In this document: positions 1 through 9,064 of the stretch, in pieces
Position numbering within the stretch: position 1 is the first letter of the stretch
Layout of the letters: every line of letters begins with the position of its first letter
Source of the DNA: Kineosporia sp. NBRC 101731
Lineage (GTDB): Bacteria; Actinomycetota; Actinomycetes; Actinomycetales; Kineosporiaceae
Length of the DNA stretch: 64,000 bases
Assembly: GCF_030269305.1 (NCBI RefSeq)
Contig: NZ_BSTC01000008.1
Location: forward strand, 248,001 to 312,000
Reading direction: 5' to 3'
Notes under the pieces: generated by a model
The model's input: only the letters and a program-made list of their open reading frames with translations
What the model was told of the DNA's origin: nothing
The model's database searches: none
Program-made: the position numbers and the translations under genes

Positions 1-1
1 C

Positions 2-97
2 ACGCAGCGCCGCACGGCGCCCGCCCCGGCGGCCCCTCTGCCGGTCCAGGGTGGCGCCTTCCGGCGGTTCCTCGACGGCTTCCGCTACCGGGATTAA
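2..97 (+). CDS. 3' end of an unidentified gene (partial)
   Basis: An open frame enters from the left edge and stops at TAA 95-97. The last residues read RRFLDGFRYRD after an Ala/Pro-rich stretch, which looks like a natural C-terminus behind a linker. A perfect hairpin at 99-130 follows the stop directly, supporting a true gene end. The piece is too short to assign a family. Confidence 0.45.
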   Translation, partial: TQRRTAPAPAAPLPVQGGAFRRFLDGFRYRD

Positions 98-98
98 T

Positions 99-130
99 CG
101 AGTGGACGATGCCGGTGCGTCGTCCACTCG
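99..130. terminator. bidirectional terminator hairpin
   Basis: Perfect 11-bp inverted repeat (CGAGTGGACGA / TCGTCCACTCG) with a 10-nt loop, lying one base after the stop of the leftmost gene and 40 bp from the stop of the convergent gene at 170. There is no T-tract, as is common in high-GC actinobacteria. Confidence 0.7.
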
Positions 131-169
131 TATTACATTCAGCTAGTGAGAACGGTGGGGTGGGAAAGG

Positions 170-523
170 TCAGGCGCTCCGGCGCCGCGCCGGGATCCGG
201 ATGTCCGCGATCCGCTGCTCGCCCCACGCCACGTCCTCGCAGACCCAGTCCTCGAGCCGGTCGGCCAGGTAGTAGGCGACCTCGCCCAGGGTCTCCTCCG
301 GATCGGCCTGCGGCCCGAACCAGAAGGCCGCCTGCCAGGTCTTGCCCAGTGCCGTCACCTGGGCCCAGATCTCCTGCGCCGGACCGCGTCCCACATCGAT
401 CGCCTGCAGTTCACCCGGTCGGAGCAATGCCTCGACGGTGGGGGCGACGACTCGCTCCCGGACATCGTCCAGATCACTGGGGTCGAAACGGTCGTCGATC
501 CCGGCACCACGCAGGCTCGGCAT
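170..523 (-). CDS. hypothetical protein, about 117 aa
   Basis: Acidic cytosolic protein with no signal peptide or membrane segment and no family I recognise. The codon bias is normal. A central stretch (AQEIWAQVTALGKTWQAAFWFG) is followed by an acidic helix (ADRLEDWVCEDVAW) and a basic C-terminus. I chose the ATG at 523; a TTG at 577 would add 18 residues that look less protein-like. It is transcribed divergently from the sensor kinase at 631 and converges on the gene at the left edge. Confidence 0.6.
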   Translation of the reverse strand: MPSLRGAGIDDRFDPSDLDDVRERVVAPTVEALLRPGELQAIDVGRGPAQEIWAQVTALGKTWQAAFWFGPQADPEETLGEVAYYLADRLEDWVCEDVAWGEQRIADIRIPARRRSA

Positions 524-630
524 GCGCACAGGCTGACACTCCGGGGCGGTACCGACAACCGGCTCGGCCTGATTCAACAGGATCGAAACAGGGGATATCC
601 CTCTTGTCCGAATCTTTGTAGGCCATCAGG

Positions 631-2439
631 GTGAATACGGTGAGGACGACGTCCATCGCTCAGACGTCGCAACAACCTCCGGCCCCGGTGTCCTCGAGTC
701 GGCAGTGGTCCCGCACCCTGGCCGTCACCGTCGCCCTCACCCTGCTCGGTGCCGTGATCTTCGGGCCGTTATGGCGCGTATACCCCGGGGTGGCCGCCGG
801 AAGCATCCTCTTCACGGCGATGTTCAGCTGTGCCGGGGCCATTCTCTGGAGCGAGCCCGGTCACCGTCGCACCGCCGTCCTGCTCCTTCTCGGCGGGCAG
901 TTCTGGGCGCTCGGCTGGAGCGAGGAGTGGGCCGTCAGCCCGCTCCCCTTCGTCTCCGGCATCAGCAGCTATGTCGCCCTCTCCCTCGCGGTCTGGGCGA
1001 TGTTCCGCTACCCCGACCCGGCGCTGATGAACCGGCTGGAGCGGGTCTTCGTCCGGGTGCTCGGCACCGTCGCGGTCGGCGGCATCCTCGCGGAAGACCT
1101 CACCATGCGGCCGGAGTGGAAGGGCTACGACCCCGGCACCTTCTGGATCACCGTGTACGCCGATCGGGTCACCCACAACGGCATCGCCGAGGTCGTCCGC
1201 ACCCTCCAGGTGGTGCTGATCGCGGGTTTCCTGCTGCTCTGGATCATCCGCATCCGCCGCATGCGCGGGCTCGACCGGGAACTGCTCGCCCCGATGGCCC
1301 TGGCCGCCCCCGCCGCCGGCCTGGCCGCCGGGGCCGTGCCGGTGGCGAAACTGTTCGGCCTGAGCGGCGACCGGATGGACACGATCTACGCGTTCCAGCC
1401 GGCCGTGCTCGCCGTGGTGCCGCTGGCCTTCCTGATCAGCGTGGTGCGGCGCCGTCTGGCCGACAATGCCGTGCTCACCCTGATCCAGCAGGTGCAGCGC
1501 CGCCCCACGCCCGAGGCGGTGCAGACCGCCCTGCGCGCGGCCCTGCGAGACCACACGCTGCGGGTGCGGTACTGGGCGCCCGACCTGAACACCCACGTCG
1601 ACATCACCGGCACACCCTCCGGCCTGCCCTCCGACGATCAGCAGGACCGGCTGGTGCTGCCGGTCACCGCGCCCGGCGGGAGCCCGCTGGCCGTGATCGA
1701 CGCCGACCCGGTGCTGCGCCGTCACCCGCACGTGGTCTCGAACGCGCTGGCCGCCAGCGGCCTGGCCCTGGAGAACGCACAGCTGCAGGCCGCGGTGCTG
1801 GGGCGGCTCAGTCAGGTGCGTCAGGTGCGCATGCAGGCGGTGCAGGCCGGGGTGGCCGAACGCCGCCGGGTCGAGCGCGACCTGCACGATGGGGCCCAGC
1901 AGCGGCTGCTGGCCCTGCGGCTGGTGCTGGCGGCCTCGGACTCGCCCGGGATGAGCGAGGTCTCGCGCGAGCGCCTGCGCGCCATGAGTGCCGAGATCGC
2001 CCTCGCCCTCAACGAGCTGCGCGACCTGGCCCGGGGCATCCACCCGGCCGTGCTCAGCCAGGCCGGGCTCTCCGCGGCGATCGAGGCGGTGGCCCAGCAA
2101 CAACCGCTGATCGTCGACTCGGACCTGCCCCGGGGGCGTTTCCCGGCCGCCACCGAGGAGACCGCCTACTACCTGATCTGTGCGGCGCTCAAGGGTGCCG
2201 CCCAGGCCGGCCAGGCCGGGCCCACCCCGGCGGCCTCCCGGGTCTGCATCCGCGGGCACCAGACCGAGGGCGTGCTCACCATCGAGGTGGAGGACGACGC
2301 CCGGCGCCCGGCCCAGATGCGGCTCGACGCCGAGCTGCCCGGGATGCTCGACCGGGTGCGGGCACTGGGCGGTGACATCATGTTCTCCACGCTCGCCCGC
2401 GGCGGCTCACTGATGGTCGCGGCCATTCCCTGCGCCTGA
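631..2439 (+). CDS. NarL-type sensor kinase with degenerate ATPase domain
   Basis: Membrane sensor kinase of 602 aa. An N-terminal block of about 7-8 hydrophobic segments (residues ~30-275) is followed by a GAF-like region (~290-385), a HisKA_3 dimerisation/phosphoacceptor helix and a C-terminal HATPase_c remnant. The phosphoacceptor is intact (ERDLHDGAQQRLL, His419). The ATP-binding boxes are not: where the paralogue downstream reads EAITNAVRHA, this one reads AALKGAAQAG, so the N-box Glu, Asn and His are lost. The DxGxG box reads DDARRP and the second glycine box is also altered. It probably can be phosphorylated but cannot phosphorylate itself. It is followed by a paralogous kinase (2720) and a LuxR-type regulator (4587). 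Confidence 0.88.
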   Translation: MNTVRTTSIAQTSQQPPAPVSSSRQWSRTLAVTVALTLLGAVIFGPLWRVYPGVAAGSILFTAMFSCAGAILWSEPGHRRTAVLLLLGGQFWALGWSEEWAVSPLPFVSGISSYVALSLAVWAMFRYPDPALMNRLERVFVRVLGTVAVGGILAEDLTMRPEWKGYDPGTFWITVYADRVTHNGIAEVVRTLQVVLIAGFLLLWIIRIRRMRGLDRELLAPMALAAPAAGLAAGAVPVAKLFGLSGDRMDTIYAFQPAVLAVVPLAFLISVVRRRLADNAVLTLIQQVQRRPTPEAVQTALRAALRDHTLRVRYWAPDLNTHVDITGTPSGLPSDDQQDRLVLPVTAPGGSPLAVIDADPVLRRHPHVVSNALAASGLALENAQLQAAVLGRLSQVRQVRMQAVQAGVAERRRVERDLHDGAQQRLLALRLVLAASDSPGMSEVSRERLRAMSAEIALALNELRDLARGIHPAVLSQAGLSAAIEAVAQQQPLIVDSDLPRGRFPAATEETAYYLICAALKGAAQAGQAGPTPAASRVCIRGHQTEGVLTIEVEDDARRPAQMRLDAELPGMLDRVRALGGDIMFSTLARGGSLMVAAIPCA

Positions 2440-2719
2440 CCCGCTCCGGACCGGCTCCCGACCTGTTCCTGGCCCGATTCTGACCCGGCCCTCGATCAGC
2501 TCCGGGTCCAGCACAGTCACCACCCTCCGGCGCGACGTATCTCACTCGTCACGCACAGGCTTCACCCCCGTGGGATCCGTCCTGGATGGGGTCATTGCGT
2601 GCGCCAGCAGATACTCTCTGGTGTTGTTCGGTAACGCGCGTGTACGAATCAGGCAGATCAGTCAGATTAGGCCAGCCCGGGCAGTTCGCCGGTCGCGGTC
2701 GCGGCAACTGAGGGATCGA
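2440..2719. other. intergenic gap between the two kinases
   Basis: About 280 bp without a convincing gene. The frame of the second kinase is open back to a GTG at 2570, but the added residues are Arg-rich and unlike a sensor N-terminus. I see no strong terminator, so the three genes could be co-transcribed, with an extra promoter possible in the AT-richer stretch 2600-2670. Confidence 0.4.
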
Positions 2720-4519
2720 TTGTCAGCCAACGCCATGACCGCCAGGTCGACGGCGCCGGCTCCGCCCGGAGGCGGGGGCGGTTCGCCGGCCGCGCGGTTG
2801 CGCCCGGTGCCGTGGCTGGGTGCACTGCTGGCCGGCGTCATGGTCTCCACGGCGGCCTCGATCGCGGTCGCCCCGCTCTGGGAGGCCCTGCCCCAGCTGG
2901 CCGCCCCCACCGTCGCTTTCTCCGGCGCCCTGGTGGCCGTCGGCGTCATCCTCTCCCGGGAGCCCGGCCAGGCGATGGCCGGCCGCGCCCTCGTGCTCGC
3001 GGGCTGCGTCTGGCCGCTGAGCTGGATCGAGGAGGTCAGCCGGGGGCCGTTGCACCTGCTCTCGTTCCTGGCCGCCCCGCTCACGCTGGTGCTCGCGGCC
3101 TGGGCCATCACCGGATACCCCGACCAGACCACGGTCGGCCGGGGTGAACGCCGCTTCCTGATCGGGCTGACCGGCTGGGTGCTGGTCGGCCGCATCGTCG
3201 TGGTGCTCAGCTCCGACCTGGGTGTCGACCGGGATTCGGGCGCCGCCTGGTGGCCGATGCTGCACACCGATCCCGGTCTGCACCGCTCGCTGACCCTGAT
3301 CTCGTCGATCGGTGAGGTGTTGCTGTCCAGCGGGTTCCTGGTGCTCTGGGTGCGCCGCAGCCGCCGTATCCGGGGGCTGGACCGCAAGCTGCTGCTGCCG
3401 GTCGCCGGGGCCGCCGCGATCGCCGGCACGGCCAGCATGGCGGCCTCGATCGCGCAGGTTCTGGGGCTGCGCGGCCACACTCTCGACAACGTGCTGGTGA
3501 TACAGACGTCTCTGCTGCTCACCGTTCCCGTCGCCTTCGTCATCGCCACCGTGCGCCGCCGCCTGGCCAGCGTGGTGATCGCCGACCTGCTGCCGCGCCT
3601 GCGGGTCGAACGCACCCCGGAACGGCTGGAAGAGGCCTTCCGCAACGTGCTCGCCGATCCCGGCCTGGAGATCCACTACTGGGCCGCGGAGATCGGGGCC
3701 TACGTCGACCGGCACGGCGCCACCTCGGCCGAGCGGGGCGGCGAGACCGGCGATCACGGCCTGCTGCTGCCGATCACCTCGACCAACGGCGCGCGACTGG
3801 CCATGATCCGCGCCGACCAGGCCCTCTGGCGGTACCCCGACCTGGTCGAGGCGGTCGTCTCGGCCGCCGGCCTGGCCATCGAGAACGCCCGCCTGCAGGT
3901 CGAGGCCCGCGCCCAGCTGGAGCTGGTGCGAGCCTCCCACGCCCGCATCGTCGCCGCCCAGCTGGCCGAGCGGCAGGCGCTGGAGAAAGACCTGGAAGAC
4001 GGCGCCCTGGCCCGGGTCCAGGGGCTGCTGGCGCAGATCGAGCAACCGCAGCACCCGGAGCTCGAGACCGCCGTCGGTTATGCCGCCGAGCAGCTGAAAC
4101 TGACCCTGGGCGAGCTGCGGGAGATCGCGGCCGGGCTGCACCCCTCGGTGCTGGATCAGGTCGGTCTCGCCGAAGCGGTGCGCCGCATCGGCGCCGCGCA
4201 GCCGCTCACCGTCGAGGTCGACCTGCCCGAGCGTGATCTGCCGATGGCGGCCCAGGTGGCGGGATACTTCGTCGCGGCCGAGGCGATCACGAACGCGGTA
4301 CGGCACGCGTCGGCGTCGCGGATCGACGTCCGGGGCGCGGACACCGGCAGCGCGCTGCGGCTCACGATCGAGGACGACGGGCGCGGCGGGGCCGATCTGG
4401 CCGCGGGCACCGGCCTGAGCGGGCTCGGTGAACGGGTACGGGCCGCCGGGGGAACCTTGCTGCTGGACAGCCCACCGGGGGCCGGCACGACGCTGACGGC
4501 GGAGATCCCCTACCGATGA
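2720..4519 (+). CDS. NarL-type sensor kinase lacking the phosphoacceptor His
   Basis: Paralogue of the kinase at 631 with the same layout: hydrophobic N-terminal half, GAF-like middle, HisKA_3 helix, HATPase_c. The catalytic domain is intact, with N-box EAITNAVRHA (Asn525), G1 box EDDGRGG and G2 box TGLSGLGERV. The phosphoacceptor position, His in HDG, is Glu426 here (EKDLEDGAL). It should bind ATP but cannot accept phosphate on His. I used TTG 2720 because GAGGGA lies just upstream; ATG 2735 is the alternative, and the frame is open further upstream. It sits 67 bp before the response regulator. Confidence 0.85.
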   Translation: MSANAMTARSTAPAPPGGGGGSPAARLRPVPWLGALLAGVMVSTAASIAVAPLWEALPQLAAPTVAFSGALVAVGVILSREPGQAMAGRALVLAGCVWPLSWIEEVSRGPLHLLSFLAAPLTLVLAAWAITGYPDQTTVGRGERRFLIGLTGWVLVGRIVVVLSSDLGVDRDSGAAWWPMLHTDPGLHRSLTLISSIGEVLLSSGFLVLWVRRSRRIRGLDRKLLLPVAGAAAIAGTASMAASIAQVLGLRGHTLDNVLVIQTSLLLTVPVAFVIATVRRRLASVVIADLLPRLRVERTPERLEEAFRNVLADPGLEIHYWAAEIGAYVDRHGATSAERGGETGDHGLLLPITSTNGARLAMIRADQALWRYPDLVEAVVSAAGLAIENARLQVEARAQLELVRASHARIVAAQLAERQALEKDLEDGALARVQGLLAQIEQPQHPELETAVGYAAEQLKLTLGELREIAAGLHPSVLDQVGLAEAVRRIGAAQPLTVEVDLPERDLPMAAQVAGYFVAAEAITNAVRHASASRIDVRGADTGSALRLTIEDDGRGGADLAAGTGLSGLGERVRAAGGTLLLDSPPGAGTTLTAEIPYR

Positions 4520-4586
4520 GAGAGCTGAGGGGTGGGTACGTGGTGAACGGCCAGAGACGTCAGGCATTCCGGACGAGGGGGCAGAC

Positions 4587-5246
4587 GTGCGGGTAGCGAT
4601 TGCGGACGATTCCAGTCTGTTCCGGGGTGGGCTGAAGCTGCTGCTGGGGCAGGTCGGGGTGGAGGTGTGTCTGGAGGCCTCCAACGCCGACGACCTGGTC
4701 GACGGCCTGGCGCAGGCCCGGCCGCAGGTGGCCATCCTCGACATCCGGATGCCACCGACCTACACCCGCGAAGGGCTGCACGCCGCCGCCCGGATCCGCG
4801 AGACGAATCCCGGTGTGGGAGTGCTTATCCTCTCCACCTACGCGGAGACTACTTACGCGGCGGAACTTTTCGCCAACGGCAGTGCGGGCCGCGGGTACAT
4901 GCTCAAAGACCGGGTGGACGACGTGGGCACCCTGCGCGACGCCCTGGTGCGGATCGCGGCCGGAGAGTCGCTGGTCGACGCCACCCTCGTCGACAGCCTG
5001 ATCGGGCACTCCCGGCGGCAGGACGCCCTGGCCGCCCTGACCGTGCGCGAACGCCAGGTGCTGCGCCAGATGGCCGAGGGCCGTTCCAACGCCGGTGTCG
5101 CCGCGGTGCTCAACCTCAGCCACAAGACCGTGGAGAACTACGCCGCGAGCATCTTCGGCAAGCTGGACATCCCGGCCGGGTCCGACGACAACCGCCGTGT
5201 CCTGGCCGTCCTGTCCTGGTTGCGAGCAGGCACCAACGGTTCCTAA
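4587..5246 (+). CDS. LuxR/NarL-family response regulator
   Basis: DNA-binding response regulator, 219 aa. Receiver domain (1-120): acidic pair Asp7/Asp8, phosphoacceptor Asp52 in AILDIRMPP, Ser/Thr at 83-84 and conserved Lys107 in MLKDRV. C-terminal LuxR-type HTH (~148-210) with LTVRERQVLRQMAEG and the recognition helix around LSHKTVENY. GTG start with a purine-rich GAGGGGG upstream. It is the obvious partner of the two kinases before it. Its TAA stop shares two bases with the stop of the convergent gene. Confidence 0.93.
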   Translation: MRVAIADDSSLFRGGLKLLLGQVGVEVCLEASNADDLVDGLAQARPQVAILDIRMPPTYTREGLHAAARIRETNPGVGVLILSTYAETTYAAELFANGSAGRGYMLKDRVDDVGTLRDALVRIAAGESLVDATLVDSLIGHSRRQDALAALTVRERQVLRQMAEGRSNAGVAAVLNLSHKTVENYAASIFGKLDIPAGSDDNRRVLAVLSWLRAGTNGS

Positions 5247-5632
5247 GGAGCGCTGACCAGGCGGTGCAGGGCCAGCCGGGCCATCGGCAGGTAGGGCAGC
5301 ACCAGCGGCGCCGGGCCACGCAGGGCCAGCCAGGTGCGGCTGCCCCGCGGCCCGGGCTCCACGCCGTGCTGCAGCACCACCGAGAAAGGTCCCCGGCGCA
5401 CCACCCAGGTCCAGGTGCGGGCGTCCTCGTCGACGTCCTCGATCCAGAAATTCAGCCACAGCCCCAGGGGACCGAACACCCGGCCACCCGTGCCGGGCCG
5501 CAGCCGCCCGAACTCGTACTCGACCCGGCGCAGCTGGGGCGACCACGACGTCCACCGTTCCGGCTCCAGATATCGCAACCAGGCCACCTCGACCTCGACC
5601 GGACCATCGGCCCGCACCCTCGTCGTGATCAT
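5243..5632 (-). CDS. SRPBCC-like protein
   Basis: 129-aa protein that looks like a START/polyketide-cyclase fold: an N-terminal strand MITTRVRADGPVEVEVAWLRYLEPERW, a strand pair around LWLNFWIEDVDEDARTWTWVVRRG, and a C-terminal amphipathic helix (LPMARLALHRLV). ATG 5632 is preceded by GGGGAGGA with good spacing. It probably binds a small hydrophobic ligand; no specific role can be read from the sequence. It converges on the response regulator with overlapping stops. Confidence 0.75.
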   Translation of the reverse strand: MITTRVRADGPVEVEVAWLRYLEPERWTSWSPQLRRVEYEFGRLRPGTGGRVFGPLGLWLNFWIEDVDEDARTWTWVVRRGPFSVVLQHGVEPGPRGSRTWLALRGPAPLVLPYLPMARLALHRLVSAP

Positions 5633-5733
5633 GTCGATCCTCCCCGTACCCCGCCCCAGCTCTGCCACCCCCAGCCTCGCAGGGCACACTGAAACCCGCG
5701 CGTGCGCGCGGGAGCAGCAGGAGGAAGCCAGCA

Positions 5734-8733
5734 GTGACGACCGTGGACACCACAACCACCGCGAATCCGGCAGAAGGTCCGGCCGACGACGTCGCCCGGG
5801 CGTTGCGCCAGGCCGGGATCTCCGAGGTGGACAACTCCTCCCGACGGCTGGCCGAGTACTCCACCGACGCGTCCAACTACCGCGTGGTCCCCCAGGTGGT
5901 GGTATTCCCCCGGGACGCCGACGAGGTCGAGGCGGCCGTCCGGGTCGCCCGCGGCCACGGCGTGCCCCTCACCGCGCGCGGCGCCGGCACCTCCATCGCC
6001 GGCAACGCCATCGGCACCGGCATCGTGCTCGACTACTCCCGGCACATGAACCGCATCATCAGCCTCGACCCCGAGGCCGAGACCGCCGTGGTCGAACCCG
6101 GCGTCATCCTCGACTCGCTCCAGGCCGCCGCCCGCCCCCACGGCCTGCGCTTCGGGCCCGACCCCTCCACCCACGCCCGCTGCACGATGGGCGGGATGAT
6201 CGGCAACAACGCCTGCGGCTCCAGGGCTCTGGCCTACGGGCGCACCGCCGACAACGTCGTGTCGATGGACGTCATCACCTCCGCCGGCATCAAGTTCACC
6301 GCCGCCCGCTACGGGCGCGACGGCCTGCCCGGCCAGACGTCGGGCAACTCGGCCGGCGCTCTGCTCGCCCAGCTGTCGAAACTCGTCGACACCAACCGTG
6401 CCCTGATCCGCACCGAGTTCGGCCGCTTCGGCCGCCAGGTCTCCGGCTACTCGATGGAGCACCTGCTCAGCGAGAACGGCGTCGACCTGGCCCGCATGCT
6501 CTCCGGCACCGAGGGCACGCTCGCCATCATGACCTCGGCGAACGTGCGCCTGGTGCGCGCCCCCAAGGCCACGGCGCTCGCCGTGCTGGGCTACCCCGAC
6601 ATGGCCGCGGCCGCCGACGTGGTGCCCGCACTGCTGTCGCACCCCCTGGTGGCGCTGGAGGGTCTGGATTCGAGAATTGTGGACGTCTTGCGCGCCCGTC
6701 GCGGAGAGGCGGCGGTTCCCGAGTTGCCCGCCGGTGCGGGCTGGCTGTTCGCCGAGGTGTTCGGTGAGACCCAGGCCGAGGCCGAGGCGGCCGCGGCGGC
6801 CCTGTGCCGGGACGGGGATGCTCTGGGGACGCGGGTGGTCACCGGTTCCACGGCTGCGGCTCTGTGGCGGATCCGGGAGGACGGCGCGGGCCTGGCCGGG
6901 CGTTCGCCCGCCGGCGCGCCCGCCTGGCCCGGCTGGGAGGACGCCGCCGTGCCGCCGGAGAAGCTCGGCACCTACCTGCGCGAGTTCTTCTCGCTGCTCG
7001 ACCACCACGGCCTGGACACACTGGCGTACGGGCACTTCGGCGACGGCTGCGTGCACGCCCGCATTGACTTCCCGTTCGAGACCGAGCCCTCCCGCATGCG
7101 TGAGTTCATGCTCGAAGCGGCCGATCTGGTCGCCCGGCACGGCGGTTCGATGTCCGGCGAGCACGGCGACGGCCGGGCCCGGGGTGAGCTGCTCTCGAAG
7201 ATGTACTCGCCCGAGGCCATCGCCCTGCAGGCCGCGGTGAAGGATCTGTTCGACCCGGCCGACCTGTTCAACCCGGGCATCATCGTGCGCCCCGCACCCC
7301 TGGACGCCGACCTGCGGGTGCCGGCCGCCCACCGGCTCCGCACCAACCTGGCCTTCAGCTACCCGCACGACAAGGGCGATTTCAGTACCGCCGTGCACCG
7401 CTGCGTGGGCGTCGGCAAGTGCCGGGCCGACACCACCGGCTCGGGCGGCGTGATGTGCCCGTCGTACCTCGCCACCCAGGACGAGAAGGACTCGACCCGC
7501 GGCCGCGCCCGGGTACTGCAGGAAATGGCCAACGGCACCCTGGTCTCCGGCGGCTGGAAGTCGCAGGAGGTGCACGACGCGCTCGACCTGTGCCTGTCGT
7601 GCAAGGGCTGCTCGGCCGACTGCCCGGCCGGTGTCGACATGGCCACGTACAAGGCCGAGGCGCTGCACCAGAAGTACAAGGGCAAGCTGCGCCCGGCGAA
7701 TCACTATCTGCTGGGCTGGCTTCCGCGCTGGGCCGACCTTGCCTCGCACGCGCCGCGGGTGGTCAACGCCCTGACCGGGCTGGCCCCGGTGGCCGCGATC
7801 ACGAAGCGTGTCGGGGGCATCGACCACCGCCGCGAACTGCCCCGTTTCGCCCCGAAGACGTTCCGCCAGTGGTTCTCCCGGCACAAGGCGCCGGCGGGGA
7901 AGCGGCAGCGGGTCGTGCTCTGGGCCGACACCTTCACCGACCACTTCTCCCCGGCGGTCGGGCAGGCCGCGGTGGCGGTGCTCGAAGACGCCGGCCTGCG
8001 GGTCGAACTGCCGGTCGGCAACGCCTGCTGCGGTCTGACCTGGATCTCCACCGGTCAGCTCGACGGGGCGAAGAAGCAGATGCGCAACACCCTCGACGTG
8101 CTCGAGGAGGCTCTCGACGAGGGCCTCACCATTGTCGGCCTGGAGCCCTCGTGCACGGCCGCGCTGCGTTCCGACATCCTCGAGCTGCTGCCCGAAGATC
8201 CCCGGGCCCCTCGCCTCGCCGCCTCGCTGAAGACTCTGGCTGAACTGCTGACCTCGCTGCCCGACTGGAAAGCGCCCACGCTGGAAGGTGTTTCCGCTGT
8301 CGCACAGCCGCACTGTCACCAGCACGCGGTGATGGGCTGGCAGGCCGACGCCGATCTGCTGGCCGGCGCCGGGGCCCGCGTCACGTCGGTGGGCGGATGC
8401 TGCGGTCTGGCCGGGAACTTCGGCGTCGAGAAGGGGCACTACGAGGTCTCGGTGGCGGTGGCCGAGAACGCGCTGCTGCCCGCCGTCCGCGAGGCCGCTG
8501 ACGACACCGTGGTGCTGGCCGACGGGTTCTCGTGCCGTACCCAGTTGGAGCAGCTGGCCGACAAGCAGGGGCTGCACCTGGCCGAGCTGCTGGCGGCCCA
8601 CCTGCCCGGCCGGTCGCTGGGCAGTGCGGCCCCGAGCGTGACCCCGACTGTGCCCCCGACTGTCGCCCCCACGCCCGCTCCGGCCCAGACCGCAGCCACG
8701 GAGGCCACTCCGGTGGAGAAGCCCGTCGAGTGA
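5734..8733 (+). CDS. FAD/Fe-S D-2-hydroxyacid dehydrogenase (GlcD-GlcF fusion type)
   Basis: 999-aa fused oxidoreductase. The N-terminal half is a PCMH-type FAD domain (LTARGAGTSIAGNAIGTG; GGMIGNNACGSRALAYG) with the FAD-oxidase C-domain, and includes YGHFGDGCVHARIDFP. The C-terminal half has two 4Fe-4S clusters (CVGVGKCRADTTG..MCPSY; CLSCKGCSADCPAG) and two CCG domains (GNACCGLTW; GGCCGLAGNFG). Length and order match the YdiJ/Dld-type enzymes that oxidise D-lactate or D-2-hydroxyglutarate and pass electrons to the respiratory chain; which substrate is used cannot be told. The last ~40 residues are a Pro/Thr-rich tail. GTG start with GGAGGAAG upstream, and a GC hairpin at 5695-5712 in the leader. 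Confidence 0.92.
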   Translation: MTTVDTTTTANPAEGPADDVARALRQAGISEVDNSSRRLAEYSTDASNYRVVPQVVVFPRDADEVEAAVRVARGHGVPLTARGAGTSIAGNAIGTGIVLDYSRHMNRIISLDPEAETAVVEPGVILDSLQAAARPHGLRFGPDPSTHARCTMGGMIGNNACGSRALAYGRTADNVVSMDVITSAGIKFTAARYGRDGLPGQTSGNSAGALLAQLSKLVDTNRALIRTEFGRFGRQVSGYSMEHLLSENGVDLARMLSGTEGTLAIMTSANVRLVRAPKATALAVLGYPDMAAAADVVPALLSHPLVALEGLDSRIVDVLRARRGEAAVPELPAGAGWLFAEVFGETQAEAEAAAAALCRDGDALGTRVVTGSTAAALWRIREDGAGLAGRSPAGAPAWPGWEDAAVPPEKLGTYLREFFSLLDHHGLDTLAYGHFGDGCVHARIDFPFETEPSRMREFMLEAADLVARHGGSMSGEHGDGRARGELLSKMYSPEAIALQAAVKDLFDPADLFNPGIIVRPAPLDADLRVPAAHRLRTNLAFSYPHDKGDFSTAVHRCVGVGKCRADTTGSGGVMCPSYLATQDEKDSTRGRARVLQEMANGTLVSGGWKSQEVHDALDLCLSCKGCSADCPAGVDMATYKAEALHQKYKGKLRPANHYLLGWLPRWADLASHAPRVVNALTGLAPVAAITKRVGGIDHRRELPRFAPKTFRQWFSRHKAPAGKRQRVVLWADTFTDHFSPAVGQAAVAVLEDAGLRVELPVGNACCGLTWISTGQLDGAKKQMRNTLDVLEEALDEGLTIVGLEPSCTAALRSDILELLPEDPRAPRLAASLKTLAELLTSLPDWKAPTLEGVSAVAQPHCHQHAVMGWQADADLLAGAGARVTSVGGCCGLAGNFGVEKGHYEVSVAVAENALLPAVREAADDTVVLADGFSCRTQLEQLADKQGLHLAELLAAHLPGRSLGSAAPSVTPTVPPTVAPTPAPAQTAATEATPVEKPVE

Positions 8734-8738
8734 TCAGA

Positions 8739-8783
8739 ATTGTGTGCATTCGTTGCGGTCAGAGCGCAACGAATGCACACAAT
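8739..8783. repeat. palindromic repeat family B, copy 1
   Basis: Perfect 19-bp inverted repeat (ATTGTGTGCATTCGTTGCG and its complement) around a 7-nt loop, 5 bp after the dehydrogenase stop. A related element with compensatory base changes lies at 50840-50884. In this position it may act as a terminator before the riboswitch. Confidence 0.85.
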
Positions 8784-8854
8784 GCGCGCGGGGCCGGTGT
8801 CGCCTGGGCCACATGGGCGTACCTGCGATTGCGTGCTCCTCCGGGCTTGTGTCA

Positions 8855-8970
8855 CCCTCGAAGGGTTCCGGAGGGGAGTAGTCCGCGAACTCACGGTCGA
8901 CATACTGAGAGCTTGCTCTCCGGTCGTGAGACCTGCCTGGCGCAGGTGGACGAGACCTTCGGTCCCGAAA
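8855..8970 (+). promoter_or_regulatory. yybP-ykoY manganese riboswitch
   Basis: The leader of the exchanger gene holds the signature blocks of the yybP-ykoY (Mn2+) family in order: GGGGAGTAG (8873-8881), GTCGACATACTG (8898-8909), GAGACCTGC (8930-8938) and GACGAGACCTT (8950-8960). A closing P1 helix can be drawn between CGAAGG 8860-8865 and CCTTCG 8957-8962. Downstream, CCCGAAA (8966-8972) can pair with TTTCGGG (8995-9001), a possible expression platform. The family senses Mn2+ and usually switches Mn2+ export genes on. Confidence 0.85.
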
Positions 8971-9064
8971 GATGAACGCATTCGTGCGTCCGTTTTCGGG
9001 ATCGAAGCTTCCCCGAAAGCCTCAGATCCCGTCTGCGACGCGGATAAGGCTTGGGGAAATCATC

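Noticed and set aside
5629-8601. 990-codon minus-strand open frame opposite the dehydrogenase
   Set aside because: Shadow frame with no recognisable domain; the plus-strand gene has clear Fe-S and FAD motifs.
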